Part shown: piece after piece, positions 34,766-43,460 of the stretch
Layout of the letters: every line of letters starts with the position of its first letter
Numbering within the stretch: position 1 is the stretch's first letter
From: Nocardia flavorosea
GTDB lineage: Bacteria; Actinomycetota; Actinomycetes; Mycobacteriales; Mycobacteriaceae
Reading direction: 5' to 3'
Length of the DNA stretch: 64,000 nucleotides
Assembly (NCBI RefSeq): GCF_015477805.1
Contig: NZ_JADLQL010000001.1
Location: 124,001 to 188,000, forward strand
Position numbers and translations under genes: made by a program
The notes under the pieces: model-generated
The model's database searches: none
Seen by the model: the letters and a program-made list of their open reading frames with translations, nothing else
Told to the model about the DNA's origin: nothing

Positions 34766-35905
34766 GTGGCCGTCGATCGACTTCTGCCCACCGATGAGGC
34801 GCGCGATCTCATCGGATTGACCCGCGACGTGGCCGATAAGGTGCTGGCGCCGATCGTCGACGAACACGAGAAGACCGGAACCTACCCCGCGGGCGTGTTC
34901 GCCACCTTGGGCGAAGCGGGATTGCTGAGCCTGCCGTATCCCGAGGAATGGGGCGGGGGCGGTCAGCCCTATGAGGTGTACCTGCAGGTGCTGGAGGAAA
35001 TCGCCGCTCGATGGGCCGCGGTGGCAGTGGCGGTGAGCGTGCACAGCCTGGCCTGCCACCCGCTGATGACGTTCGGTACCGAAGAGCAGAAGCAGCGCTG
35101 GCTGCCGGAGATGCTGGGGGGCGCCACCGTCGGCGCCTACAGCTTGTCCGAGCCGCAGGCCGGTTCGGACGCGGCGGCACTGGTGTGCAAGGCGAGCACG
35201 GTCGACGGTGGATACCGGGTGACCGGATCGAAGGCGTGGATCACCCACGGTGGTATCGCCGATTTCTACAATCTGTTCGCCCGCACCGGCGAGGGCTCCA
35301 AGGGAATCTCGTGTTTCCTGGTGCCGAAGGACACCGCGGGACTGAGTTTCGGCAAGCCGGAGGAGAAGATGGGCCTGCACGCGGTGCCCACCACCTCGGC
35401 GTACTACGACAACGCGTTCGTACCCGCCGAACGTCGCATCGGCGCCGAGGGGCAGGGTTTGCAGATCGCGTTCAGCGCCTTGGATTCCGGCAGGCTGGGT
35501 ATCGCAGCGGTCGCGGTCGGGCTCGCCCAGGCCGCGCTCGACGAGGCCGTCGCCTATGCCCAGGAACGGACGGCATTCGGGCGCAAGATCATCGACCATC
35601 AAGGGTTGGGTTTCCTGCTGGCCGATATGGCCGCCGCCGTGGATTCGGCCCGCGCCACCTATCTCGACGCCGCCCGCCGGCGTGATGCCGGACAGCCGTA
35701 CTCCCGCAATGCGTCGGTGGCCAAACTGGTCGCCACCGACGCCGCGATGAAGGTCACCACCGACGCCGTGCAGGTACTCGGCGGCTACGGCTACACCCGT
35801 GATTTCCGGGTCGAACGCTATATGCGGGAAGCCAAGATCACCCAGATCTTCGAGGGCACCAACCAGATCCAGCGCCTGGTCATCAGCCGCCACCTCGCCG
35901 GCTGA
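34766..35905 (+). CDS. Acyl-CoA dehydrogenase
   Basis: This 379-residue FAD enzyme introduces a 2,3-double bond into an acyl-CoA. It shows YSLSEPQAGSDAAAL and WITHGGIADFYNLF around the flavin, QERTAFGRKI in the C-terminal helical domain, VLGGYGYTRDFRVERYMREAK, and the catalytic Glu in QIFEGTNQIQR. Length and motifs fit the short/branched-chain and butyryl-CoA dehydrogenase group. The GTG start follows GGAGGAG. It is controlled by the divergent TetR gene and appears monocistronic. Confidence 0.95.
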   Translation: MAVDRLLPTDEARDLIGLTRDVADKVLAPIVDEHEKTGTYPAGVFATLGEAGLLSLPYPEEWGGGGQPYEVYLQVLEEIAARWAAVAVAVSVHSLACHPLMTFGTEEQKQRWLPEMLGGATVGAYSLSEPQAGSDAAALVCKASTVDGGYRVTGSKAWITHGGIADFYNLFARTGEGSKGISCFLVPKDTAGLSFGKPEEKMGLHAVPTTSAYYDNAFVPAERRIGAEGQGLQIAFSALDSGRLGIAAVAVGLAQAALDEAVAYAQERTAFGRKIIDHQGLGFLLADMAAAVDSARATYLDAARRRDAGQPYSRNASVAKLVATDAAMKVTTDAVQVLGGYGYTRDFRVERYMREAKITQIFEGTNQIQRLVISRHLAG

Positions 35906-35984
35906 CCGGATTAACTGCATGGGTGTGCCGATCCGGAGCCGGTTTCCATCGGGGTCGCACAGCTCGATTTCCCGTGCCCACGGT

Positions 35985-36021
35985 GCGGGTGGAGCGCGCC
36001 CTCATCGCGCGCTCCACCCGC
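35985..36021. terminator. Bidirectional hairpin overlapping the end of the SDR gene
   Basis: A perfect 15-base stem (GCGGGTGGAGCGCGC / GCGCGCTCCACCCGC) with a 7-base loop spans the stop codon and last codons of the leftward SDR gene and follows the rightward acyl-CoA dehydrogenase by 80 bases. It probably ends transcription in both directions. No T-run is present. Confidence 0.6.
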
Positions 36022-36748
36022 CATCCATCGTGTGGGCAGCGCCGGTGACCATGCCCGCCTCCGGCGAAGCCAGCCAACCCACCAGTGCGGCGACCTCCTC
36101 CGGTTCCACGAGGCGTTTGACCGCGCTTTCGGTGAGCAGAATCTTGTCCAGTACCTCCTGTTCGGGCACACCGTGCGCCTGCGCCTGGTCCGCGATCTGT
36201 TTGTCCACCAGCGGAGTTCGCACGTAGCCGGGGTTCACGCAGTTGCTCGTCACGCCGTGCGGGCCGCCCTCGAGGGCGGTTACCTTCGACAACCCCTCCA
36301 GGCCGTGTTTGGCCGTAACATAGGCGGCTTTGTACGGCGAGGCGCGCAGGCCGTGGACCGACGAGATATTGACGATACGACCCCAGCCCTGCCGGTACAT
36401 ATGCGGCAGAGCCGCGCGCACCAGCAAGAACGGCGCTTCGACCATCAGGGTGAGCAGATCCCGGAATCGCTGGGGCGCGAAATCCTGGATCGGGCTGATG
36501 TGCTGCACCCCGGCGTTGTTCACCAGGATGTCGGTATCGAGGGTCAGGTGTTCCAGAGTCGCGACGTCGAGCAGATCCACCGCCCATGCCGTGCCGCCGA
36601 GCTTCGCGGCCACTGCCTCGGCACCGTCGGCGTCGATATCGGCCACCGTGACCGTGGCGCCGCGCGCGGCGAGCGCCCGGGCGCAGGCCGCTCCGATTCC
36701 GCTCGCAGCGCCGGTGACCAGGGCCTTGCGTCCGGCGAGATCGTTCAT
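36002..36748 (-). CDS. 3-hydroxybutyrate dehydrogenase-like SDR
   Basis: This 248-residue SDR has TGAASGIGAACARALAARG, the NAD-favouring VADIDAD, NNAGVQHISPIQDF, an active site with NISSVHGLRASPYKAAYVTAKHG and the C-terminal TMDGGW. The residues HISPI and PGYVRTPLVDKQI with the following QAQAHG helix are characteristic of D-3-hydroxybutyrate dehydrogenase, which interconverts 3-hydroxybutyrate and acetoacetate. The ATG at 36748 overlaps the transporter stop (ATGA), so both proteins are made together, suggesting uptake and oxidation of a hydroxy acid. Confidence 0.88.
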   Translation of the reverse strand: MNDLAGRKALVTGAASGIGAACARALAARGATVTVADIDADGAEAVAAKLGGTAWAVDLLDVATLEHLTLDTDILVNNAGVQHISPIQDFAPQRFRDLLTLMVEAPFLLVRAALPHMYRQGWGRIVNISSVHGLRASPYKAAYVTAKHGLEGLSKVTALEGGPHGVTSNCVNPGYVRTPLVDKQIADQAQAHGVPEQEVLDKILLTESAVKRLVEPEEVAALVGWLASPEAGMVTGAAHTMDGGWSAR

Positions 36749-38127
36749 CGTGCGGGAACTTCGGCCGGGGTCAGGCTTTCGGCGTCGGCGCGGTCGAGGG
36801 TTTCCAAGGTGAGCCCCTTCGTTTCCCGGGCGACCAGCGCGGCGATCGCACTGACCGCTGCGGCGCCCGCCAGGTACCAGGCGATCGGCACGGCGGAGCC
36901 GTAAGTGTCCAGCAAATGGACGGCGATGATCGGCGCCAGCGAACCCGCCACGATCGAGGTGACCTGGTAACCCAGGGACACACCCGAATAGCGCATCCGG
37001 GTCGGGAACATCTCCGCCATGAGCGCGGGTTGTCCGGCGTACATGAGGGCGTGGAAGACCAGGCCGATGACGATGGCGGAGACGATGATCAGGTTGTTCC
37101 CGCTGTCCATCATCGGGAAGGCGAAGAAACCCCAGGTGCCCGCGGTCACCGCCCCGGCCAGGTAGACCGGTCGCCGGCCGAAGCGGTCGGATAGGTTGCC
37201 CACCAGCGGGATCACCACGAAATGCACCGCGTGCGCGGCCAGCAGCCACCACAGGATCACCGAGGTATCGGCTCCCACCTCCACCTTCAGATAGGTGATG
37301 GTGAACGTGACCACCAGGTAGTACATGATGTTCTCGCCGAACCGCAGGCCCATGGCGGTGAACACGCCGCGCGGGTACCGGCGCAGCACCTCGACGACGC
37401 TGAGCGATCCGGCCTTGATCTGTTCGGCCTCCTGCTGCGCCGCGACGAAGATCGGCGCATCGGTGATCTTGGTGCGGATGTAGTAGCCGATCAGTACGAC
37501 CACCGCCGACAACCAGAACGCGACCCGCCAGCCCCAGCCGAGGAACGCCTCGTCGGACAGCGTTGTCGTGAGCACCAGCAGCACGACCGTGGCCAGCAGA
37601 TTACCCGCCGGCACGCCCGCCTGCGGCCAGCTCGCCCAGAAACCGCGGCTGCGACTGGGGCTGTGCTCGGCGACCAGCAGCACGGCGCCGCCCCATTCGC
37701 CGCCGACCGCGAACCCCTGGATGAATCGCAGCGCCACCAGTAGGGCGGGCGCCCAGTAACCGATCTGTCCGAAGGTCGGCAGGCAGCCCATCAGGAAGGT
37801 CGCGGCGCCGACCAGGACGAGGCTGAACTGGAGCAGTTTCTTGCGGCCGTACTTGTCGCCGTAGTGCCCGAAGACCACACCGCCCAGCGGACGTGCCACG
37901 AACCCGACCGCGTAGGTGACGAACGCGGCCAGGATGGCGTCCAGATCGCTGGTGCCCTCCGCGAAGAACACCTTGCTGAACACCAGGGTGGCGGCAGTGC
38001 CGTACAGGAAGAACTCGTACCACTCGACGACCGTGCCCGCCATCGACGCGGCGACCACCCGCCGCAGGCCGCCGGAATCGGTGTCCTTCGCGTCGACCGC
38101 ATCGGGTCCGGGGCTGTGCTCGCGCAT
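36745..38127 (-). CDS. MHS-family MFS symporter
   Basis: This 460-residue, 12-helix proton symporter shows GTVVEWYEFFLYGTAATLVF, ARPLGGVVFGHYGDKYGRKK, LRFIQGFAVGGEWGGAVLL and a second-half LSDRFGRRPVYLAG. These are hallmarks of the metabolite:H+ symporter group that imports citrate, shikimate, betaine or similar acids. The ATG at 38127 follows AAGGAGAACT. It is the first gene of a two-gene operon with the 3-hydroxybutyrate dehydrogenase-like SDR, and its promoter region is shared with a divergent LysR gene. Confidence 0.94.
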   Translation of the reverse strand: MREHSPGPDAVDAKDTDSGGLRRVVAASMAGTVVEWYEFFLYGTAATLVFSKVFFAEGTSDLDAILAAFVTYAVGFVARPLGGVVFGHYGDKYGRKKLLQFSLVLVGAATFLMGCLPTFGQIGYWAPALLVALRFIQGFAVGGEWGGAVLLVAEHSPSRSRGFWASWPQAGVPAGNLLATVVLLVLTTTLSDEAFLGWGWRVAFWLSAVVVLIGYYIRTKITDAPIFVAAQQEAEQIKAGSLSVVEVLRRYPRGVFTAMGLRFGENIMYYLVVTFTITYLKVEVGADTSVILWWLLAAHAVHFVVIPLVGNLSDRFGRRPVYLAGAVTAGTWGFFAFPMMDSGNNLIIVSAIVIGLVFHALMYAGQPALMAEMFPTRMRYSGVSLGYQVTSIVAGSLAPIIAVHLLDTYGSAVPIAWYLAGAAAVSAIAALVARETKGLTLETLDRADAESLTPAEVPAR

Positions 38128-38188
38128 GGCAGTTCTCCTTCGCGCCGGAGGCCGCACGATCCGATGTGACGACCCCCACAATATCTGG

Positions 38189-38251
38189 CTGCACTGAGTA
38201 TTGGTGCAGAGGATTTGCGCCGCAATGACCATTTCTGCAGCACGGTTGTGC
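38189..38251. promoter_or_regulatory. LysR-type operator region
   Basis: CTGCAC-N9-GTGCAG (38189-38209) is a perfect 6-base inverted repeat of the T-N11-A LysR type. A second repeat, GCAC-GGTT-GTGC (38240-38251), lies close to the LysR start and is flanked by CTGCAG and GTGCAG. The shared TGCA half-site points to one regulator binding two places in the 136-base divergent gap, one for activating the symporter operon and one for self-control. Confidence 0.6.
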
Positions 38252-38263
38252 AAAAGTGCAGAT

Positions 38264-39178
38264 ATGAGCGCGTCCGTCTCCGGTCGTCCCAGCGCGGACG
38301 ATCTCCTCGTATTACTCGCCGTCGGCCGTTCCGGGCGTTTCGTGACCGCGGCGGACGAACTGGGTATCAACCACACCACCATTTCCCGGCGCATCGCCGC
38401 GCTGGAACAGACCCTGGGCGGCCGGGTGCTCACCCGCGCCGCCGGCGGCTGGGAACTGACCGAACTCGGCCGCGAGGCGCTGGCCGCGGCGGAGATGGTG
38501 GAATCGGCGGTGAAATCGCTGGCCGCCGGGGCCGACGGGAACAGGGTGCTCGAAGGTGTGGTCCGGATGTCGGCGACCGACGGCTTCAGCGCCTATATCG
38601 CCGCACCCGCCGCCGCCCAGGTGCGGCGCCGGCATCCGGGTATCGCGGTCGAGATCGTCGCGACCACCCGGCGGGCGTCGCGGCAGCGTTCGGGGCTCGA
38701 CCTCGAAATCGTCGTCGGCGAACCGCAGGTGCGCCGCGCCACCGCCGCCCACCTCGCCGACTACCGCCTGGGCCTCTACGGGTCCCGCGAATACCTGCGT
38801 GACCATCGGGCGCCCGCGACGATCGACGAACTGGCCCGGCATCCGCTGGTGTACTTCATCGATTCCATGCTTCAGGTCGACGATCTGGACCTGGCCTCCG
38901 GTTTCGTCCCCGCCATGCGCGAATCCGTCACCTCCACAAACGTTTTCGTGCACGTCGAGGCGACCCGCGCCGCGGCCGGTCTGGGTCTGCTGCCCTGTTT
39001 CATGGCCGACCGCCACCCGGATCTGGTGCGCGTCCTGCCGGATTCCGTGGCGGTAACCCTCGGCTACTGGCTGGTCGCCCGAGCCGAAACCCTGCGCCGC
39101 CCCGAAGTCGCGGCGGTGGTGGCCGCGATCCGCTCGATGATCGACGACCAGCGCGATATCCTCGCGGGCCGGGGATGA
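38264..39178 (+). CDS. LysR family transcriptional regulator
   Basis: This 304-residue regulator has an N-terminal winged helix with FVTAADELGINHTTISRRIAALEQTLGG and a periplasmic-binding-like effector domain from about residue 95. It lies opposite the symporter/3-hydroxybutyrate dehydrogenase operon with typical LysR boxes between, so it probably activates that operon in response to the transported acid. The ATG at 38264 is favoured because the DNA-binding domain begins about 12 residues later; an earlier start would run through the operator. Confidence 0.92.
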   Translation: MSASVSGRPSADDLLVLLAVGRSGRFVTAADELGINHTTISRRIAALEQTLGGRVLTRAAGGWELTELGREALAAAEMVESAVKSLAAGADGNRVLEGVVRMSATDGFSAYIAAPAAAQVRRRHPGIAVEIVATTRRASRQRSGLDLEIVVGEPQVRRATAAHLADYRLGLYGSREYLRDHRAPATIDELARHPLVYFIDSMLQVDDLDLASGFVPAMRESVTSTNVFVHVEATRAAAGLGLLPCFMADRHPDLVRVLPDSVAVTLGYWLVARAETLRRPEVAAVVAAIRSMIDDQRDILAGRG

Positions 39179-39190
39179 CCACCGCCGGAA

Positions 39191-40354
39191 TCAGTCCGCG
39201 CGACTCCCGTCTCGTGGCGGTGCCGAGACCGGAACCGATCGGCCGTCAGCTGCCCGGAGCAACCGAGTGTGCAGCGCCAGATACAGCAGCGCCGCGTCGG
39301 CGGGCGAGGCGAATGCTTTTCCGGTGAGTCGTTCTATTCGCTCGAGACGGTGCCGGACTGTGTTGCGGTGCAGATGCAGACGCTTTCCCACCGCGGTGCT
39401 GGAGCCACCGAGGGCGTACCAGGCCATGGCGGTGTCGATGAGCAGCCCGCAGTCCTCGGGATCGAGTCGATCGAAAGCGGCGAGCAGGTCGCCGAAAACA
39501 TCCGACGCCAGCTCCGGGTTCGCGGCGATCAGGGCACGTTCCGGCGCGGAGCCGTAGCTGTGGAGCCCGGTCTCGGTGGGGCCCGCGCATCGCAGCGCGA
39601 AACGTGCCTGGTCGAGCGCGGTGGGCGCGGCGGCGAGGTCGGTGAAGGGCCGGCTGGCCCCTGCACGTGCGCGCACTGTCCGAAGCGCTCGCTCGAGTGT
39701 GGCCGGTGCGCCGGCGGCGACCAGGGTGATCAGTTCGTCGCCGAGAACGGTCGACGCGGTGACGACTCCGGCCGCGTCGAGGTGGACATCGCCGACCAGG
39801 ACGACCGCAACGGCTCGGGGGGAAAGGCCCATCCGGCGGCCGAGTTCGGCGCGTTGGCCAGGCGGTAGGCCAGGATCGAGTAGCGCGCGCAGCATGCCCT
39901 GCCCGGGGGGTGTGGTCCCGCCCGCGACCACGCGCCGGTAGGTGTCGGCAGCCGCGACCGAATAGGCGTCGACAGTGGCCCACACCAGCGTGGACAGCCG
40001 GGGGAGCGCGGCGCGGTCATGGCCGTCGGCGGATTCGACGATGATCTCCCAGAACACCAGCCCCGCCACGCGGAACGCGTGCAGCAGGCTTTCCAGCGGA
40101 ATACCGCGCTCGGCCTTGAGCCGCCCGGCTCGGCGAGCGGGTTCGAGGGAATACGGGACCTCGGCGAGCGCGTCCAGCCATGCCGCGCAACAGTCGGCGA
40201 CCAGCGCGATCAGTTCGTCGTGGCCGAGTGCGGCGGTGCCGTAGTCGATATCGTCGTGCTCGATCCGGGCGGTCACCAGTTCGGTGATCGCCGTCGAATC
40301 GGCGTGGAGATCACGCGGGAGGCGCGACTTCTCGAAGTGTGTGTCCTGGCTCAC
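39191..40354 (-). CDS. PucR/CdaR-type transcriptional regulator
   Basis: This 387-residue protein ends in the PucR helix-turn-helix signature (GSSTAVGKRLHLHRNTVRHRLERIERLTG) and is preceded by a GGDEF-like/CdaR middle region. The N-terminal ~170 residues form a helical RsbR-like sensory domain (ARRAGRLKAERGIPLESLLHAFRVAG), a pairing common in actinobacteria. Such regulators often control neighbouring catabolic genes. Here the nearest candidates are the SnoaL gene, divergent with 150 bases between, and the LysR gene, which it meets tail to tail 12 bases away. Confidence 0.9.
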   Translation of the reverse strand: MSQDTHFEKSRLPRDLHADSTAITELVTARIEHDDIDYGTAALGHDELIALVADCCAAWLDALAEVPYSLEPARRAGRLKAERGIPLESLLHAFRVAGLVFWEIIVESADGHDRAALPRLSTLVWATVDAYSVAAADTYRRVVAGGTTPPGQGMLRALLDPGLPPGQRAELGRRMGLSPRAVAVVLVGDVHLDAAGVVTASTVLGDELITLVAAGAPATLERALRTVRARAGASRPFTDLAAAPTALDQARFALRCAGPTETGLHSYGSAPERALIAANPELASDVFGDLLAAFDRLDPEDCGLLIDTAMAWYALGGSSTAVGKRLHLHRNTVRHRLERIERLTGKAFASPADAALLYLALHTRLLRAADGRSVPVSAPPRDGSRAD

Positions 40355-40504
40355 TACCGCTCAACGTAGCGCCGGCAGTGCGCGTGCACAACGGAGCCGG
40401 TCGAAGTGAGGGCTCGCGCCCATCGCTGCGCCGAGCGGCCTCCGCCGATACTGGGCATTCACTGCCGCCGCCATCGCGGACGTCGATCGATCGGAGTTAT
40501 CGCC

Positions 40505-40882
40505 GTGACCACAGCAACCCGTGAACTGTTCGAGCGTTACCACGCCTGCTGGGCCGACCGCGACCCCGACCGGATCGTCGCACTCCACACCACCGACTCG
40601 GTATTCCATCTGCATTCGGGCCAGGAACCCGCCCGGGGCCGGGCCGCCATCCGCGAGGCCGCGGCGGGGACCTTCGCTCTGGTCCCGGACCTGACCTTCC
40701 GTGAGCTCTCGCTCCGGGTCGGCGCGGATTTCTGGGTGGTGCGGTGGCAGCTGACCGGTACTTCGGCAACGGGCCGGGACGTATGCGTCGATCTCGCGGA
40801 TTTCGTGCTGGTCGAGGACGGCGCGGTCAAGGAGAAGCATTCCTACGTCGACGGTGTCGCCATGCAGGCAGCTCTGGGTTGA
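40505..40882 (+). CDS. SnoaL/NTF2-like protein
   Basis: This 125-residue cone-shaped alpha+beta barrel starts at a GTG and shows the typical opening helix TRELFERYHACWADRDPDRIVALH, followed by FHLHSGQEPARGRAAIREAAAG. Family members include polyketide cyclases, ketosteroid isomerases and limonene-epoxide hydrolase-like enzymes, or small ligand carriers. Residues are not diagnostic of a reaction. It lies divergently from the PucR regulator and tail to tail with the EthD-like gene. Confidence 0.82.
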   Translation: MTTATRELFERYHACWADRDPDRIVALHTTDSVFHLHSGQEPARGRAAIREAAAGTFALVPDLTFRELSLRVGADFWVVRWQLTGTSATGRDVCVDLADFVLVEDGAVKEKHSYVDGVAMQAALG

Positions 40883-40899
40883 CGGAGCCGGCGCCCGGG

Positions 40900-41580
40900 T
40901 CAGCGTCGGAGAGACCACTGGTATCGGCTGGTGGGTACCAGGTCCAACCCTTTATCGGCACCGAACCGTGCGACGCTGGCCATGAGCTCGGTGATCCGGC
41001 GCTGCAGTTCGGCCTGGTCACCGCCGCTGCCGTAGAACGTGTGCGGGTCGGTCATCGCGCCCATGGGGAAATGTTCCTCGACGATGGCCGCGACATCCGG
41101 TGCCGAGGGCGTGAGTTTCTCGTCGACGGTGTTCTGGATGTAGGCGACGGTGTTCTGGGTGCGGATGGCGATCGGGGTGTGCTGCACCTGCCAGTACTGC
41201 AGGTATTGTGTCCGCGGCATCGACGCGGGCCTGCGCAGTAGGGCGATATTGGCCAGGGCGTCGAAGCGGGTGCCGTCGGGGACCGGCATCGGGTCGAGGC
41301 GGATGTTCTCGTGCACGCGATAGGCGTGGGGTGCCCGCTCTCCGGTGGTGTCGGCCATCGCGGCGACGATCGTAGCGGGATCGCCCTCGGTCCATACCGA
41401 GACGAGCGCGGTGATCGGTTCACCGGGGCCGAACCGCATCGACGCGGGCGCGACGTCGGCATCGTCGATGTTCACCTGCACCGCGTTCGCGCCGGCGGCA
41501 GCCAGCGTTTCCCGGAATTCCGGTACGTGGAACCGGTCGCCGAGATCTGCGCCGTGCAGGGCGATGATCAGTTTCGCCAT
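40900..41580 (-). CDS. EthD-domain protein
   Basis: This 226-residue protein contains a dimeric alpha/beta-barrel (ferredoxin-like) half with the EthD signature LLRRPASMPRTQYLQYWQVQHTPIA at about residues 115-140, after a first half that looks like a second, weaker copy. EthD proteins accompany P450 or polyketide-type catabolism, but most have no proven reaction. It is transcribed divergently from an F420-dependent oxidoreductase gene with only 76 bases between, which contain a KstR-like box. Confidence 0.8.
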   Translation of the reverse strand: MAKLIIALHGADLGDRFHVPEFRETLAAAGANAVQVNIDDADVAPASMRFGPGEPITALVSVWTEGDPATIVAAMADTTGERAPHAYRVHENIRLDPMPVPDGTRFDALANIALLRRPASMPRTQYLQYWQVQHTPIAIRTQNTVAYIQNTVDEKLTPSAPDVAAIVEEHFPMGAMTDPHTFYGSGGDQAELQRRITELMASVARFGADKGLDLVPTSRYQWSLRR

Positions 41581-41590
41581 GGCGAAAAAG

Positions 41591-41604
41591 TAGCACGTGT
41601 TCTA
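41591..41604. promoter_or_regulatory. KstR-like operator
   Basis: TAGCACGTGTTCTA differs by one base from the KstR consensus TAGAACnnGTTCTA that controls cholesterol catabolism in mycobacteria, Rhodococcus and Nocardia. It lies in the 76-base gap between the divergent EthD and LLM oxidoreductase genes, 11 bases from the EthD start, where a repressor would block it. A related TetR repressor could also be the binder. Confidence 0.45.
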
Positions 41605-41656
41605 ATTTTGCCCAGACGAAACGGCCACCCGAAGCCGAGTGCAGAAAGGCCGACCC

Positions 41657-42529
41657 ATGAGGTTCACCTACGCCGAGACCATGACCGACCCCTCCTACTA
41701 CGTGCCGCTGGCACAGGCGGCCGAGGCCGCGGGGTACACCTCGATGGTCCTCGCCGACAGCATCGCCTACCCCCGCGACTCCGATTCCACCTACCCCTAC
41801 ACTCCGGACGGCAGCAGGGAGTTCCTGGAGGACAAGCCGTTCGTCGAAACCTTCGTCCTCGCCGCCGCGCTGGCCGCCGCAACCACCACCCTGCGGCTCA
41901 CCCCCTTTGTGCTGAAACTGCCGATCCGGCCGCCGGTGCTGGTCGCCAAGCAGGCGGCGTCGGTGGCGGCGCTCAGTGGTAACCGCCTCGGCCTGGGCGT
42001 CGGGATCAGCCCGTGGCCCGACGATTTCGAGATCTTCGATGTGCCGTTCGAGAAGCGCGGTAAGCGGATGGACGAATGCCTCGATATCGTCCGCGGACTC
42101 ACCGCCGGCGGCTACTTCGAATTCCATGGCGAGTTCTACGATCTGCCGCCGATCAAGATCTCACCCGTACCCACCGAACCGATTCCGCTACTCATCGGCG
42201 GGCACAGCAAACCCGCCCTGCGCCGGGCCGCGCAACGCGGGGACGGCTGGATGCACGCGGGCGGCGATCCGGCCGAACTCGACCGGCTGCTCGCCGAACT
42301 CGCGACCCTGCGCGCCGAATACGGCACCCGCGAGGATTTCGAAATCCACGTCAGCTCGCTGGACGGTTTCACCGTCGACGGCGTGAAACGCCTCGAGGAC
42401 AAGGGCGTCACCGATGTGATCGTCGGCTTCCGCGACCCCTACGGCCGCGAGCAGGACACCGAGAGCCTGGACACGAAGATCGCGAACCTGTCCCGGTTCG
42501 CCGAACATGTCATCGCTCGCACCCGGTGA
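41657..42529 (+). CDS. F420-dependent LLM class oxidoreductase
   Basis: This 290-residue TIM-barrel protein belongs to the luciferase-like monooxygenase superfamily, in the actinobacterial branch that uses deazaflavin F420. It shows LAQAAEAAGYTSMVLADS, a glycine-rich GLGVGISPWPDDF, GGYFEFHGEFYDLPPIKISP and LLIGGHSKPALRRAA. The ATG at 41657 begins MRFTYAETMTDPSYY, a usual N-terminus; GAAAGG lies just before. It is followed 29 bases later by an SDR, so a two-step redox conversion is likely. Flavin rather than F420 use cannot be excluded. Confidence 0.9.
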   Translation: MRFTYAETMTDPSYYVPLAQAAEAAGYTSMVLADSIAYPRDSDSTYPYTPDGSREFLEDKPFVETFVLAAALAAATTTLRLTPFVLKLPIRPPVLVAKQAASVAALSGNRLGLGVGISPWPDDFEIFDVPFEKRGKRMDECLDIVRGLTAGGYFEFHGEFYDLPPIKISPVPTEPIPLLIGGHSKPALRRAAQRGDGWMHAGGDPAELDRLLAELATLRAEYGTREDFEIHVSSLDGFTVDGVKRLEDKGVTDVIVGFRDPYGREQDTESLDTKIANLSRFAEHVIARTR

Positions 42530-42558
42530 GCGGAGAAAATCGAGCCGAGGAAGTCGAA

Positions 42559-43299
42559 ATGAGTAGTTTGGCGGGGAAAGTGGCGCTGGTGACGGGTGCC
42601 TCGTCCGGGCTCGGGGCGGCGGTCGCCCGGCTGTTCGCCGATCGTGGGGCCCAGGTCTTCGGCGTGGCGCGCGACGAAACCCGGCTGGCCGAAGTATTCG
42701 CCGAGGTGCCCGGTGGCCGGTTCGGCACCGGTGATATCGCGACCGCGCAGACATGCCGGTCGATGGTCGAGGACTGCGTCGGCGCATTCGGCCGCCTGGA
42801 CATCCTGGTCAACGTCGCGGGCACGCATCGCATGCGCCGCACCGGCGACGTCACCGACGAGGACTGGGCGCACGACCTCGCGGTGAACCTCAACGGCCCG
42901 TTCTACCTGTGCCGTGCCGCCCTTCCGCACTTGCTGGAGAACGGCGGCAATATCGTCAACGTCGCCTCCATCGCCGGGGTCGAAGGCCAGGCGTATTCGG
43001 CGGGCTACTGCGCCGCCAAGCACGGTCTGGTCGGTCTGACCCGGGCGCTCGCGGTCGAGTTCACCGCGGAGCGCCTCCGGGTGAACGCGGTCTGCCCCGG
43101 CGGCATGCTGACCCCGCAGGTCACCGGGTTCACCCTGCCCGACGGCGCCGACCCGAACCTGGTCATGCGGGTCGCGTCTCCGCGGGGGATGAGCGGGCCG
43201 GAAGAGGTCGCCGCGGTGATCGCTTTCCTGGCCAGTGACGACGCCTCCGCGGTCCACGGCGCGGTGTATCTCGCGGACAACGGCAAGACCGCGGGCTGA
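42559..43299 (+). CDS. SDR family oxidoreductase
   Basis: This 246-residue SDR has TGASSGLGAAVARLF, the VNVAGTHRM region (Val replaces the second Asn of NNAG), and an active site with NVASIAGVEGQAYSAGYCAAKHG (Tyr-x3-Lys). The C-terminus ends YLADNGKTAG, lacking the usual DGG. The ATG at 42559 follows GAGGAAG. It lies 29 bases after the LLM gene and is probably co-transcribed. The missing NNAG Asn is unusual, since that residue normally supports the proton relay. Confidence 0.9.
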   Translation: MSSLAGKVALVTGASSGLGAAVARLFADRGAQVFGVARDETRLAEVFAEVPGGRFGTGDIATAQTCRSMVEDCVGAFGRLDILVNVAGTHRMRRTGDVTDEDWAHDLAVNLNGPFYLCRAALPHLLENGGNIVNVASIAGVEGQAYSAGYCAAKHGLVGLTRALAVEFTAERLRVNAVCPGGMLTPQVTGFTLPDGADPNLVMRVASPRGMSGPEEVAAVIAFLASDDASAVHGAVYLADNGKTAG

Positions 43300-43320
43300 C
43301 CGTACCGTGCCGTTCGCGCG

Positions 43321-43341
43321 GCCGGTCCGCGGACCGGCTTT
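43321..43341 (+). terminator. Terminator after the LLM/SDR pair
   Basis: GCCGGTCCGCGGACCGGC is a perfect palindrome followed by TTT and lies 21 bases after the SDR stop. It can fold as a 7-base stem with a CGCG loop. Confidence 0.55.
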
Positions 43342-43460
43342 CCGCGGGCGCGTCTGTCCGGGGAGCCGCCGATCGATTACCGGCGGGCATTCACACGGAC
43401 GGAGGATGTCGATACGATCGTTGGCGGGGTTTCTACGCTTAGCAGATCGGCTGTCGCACA

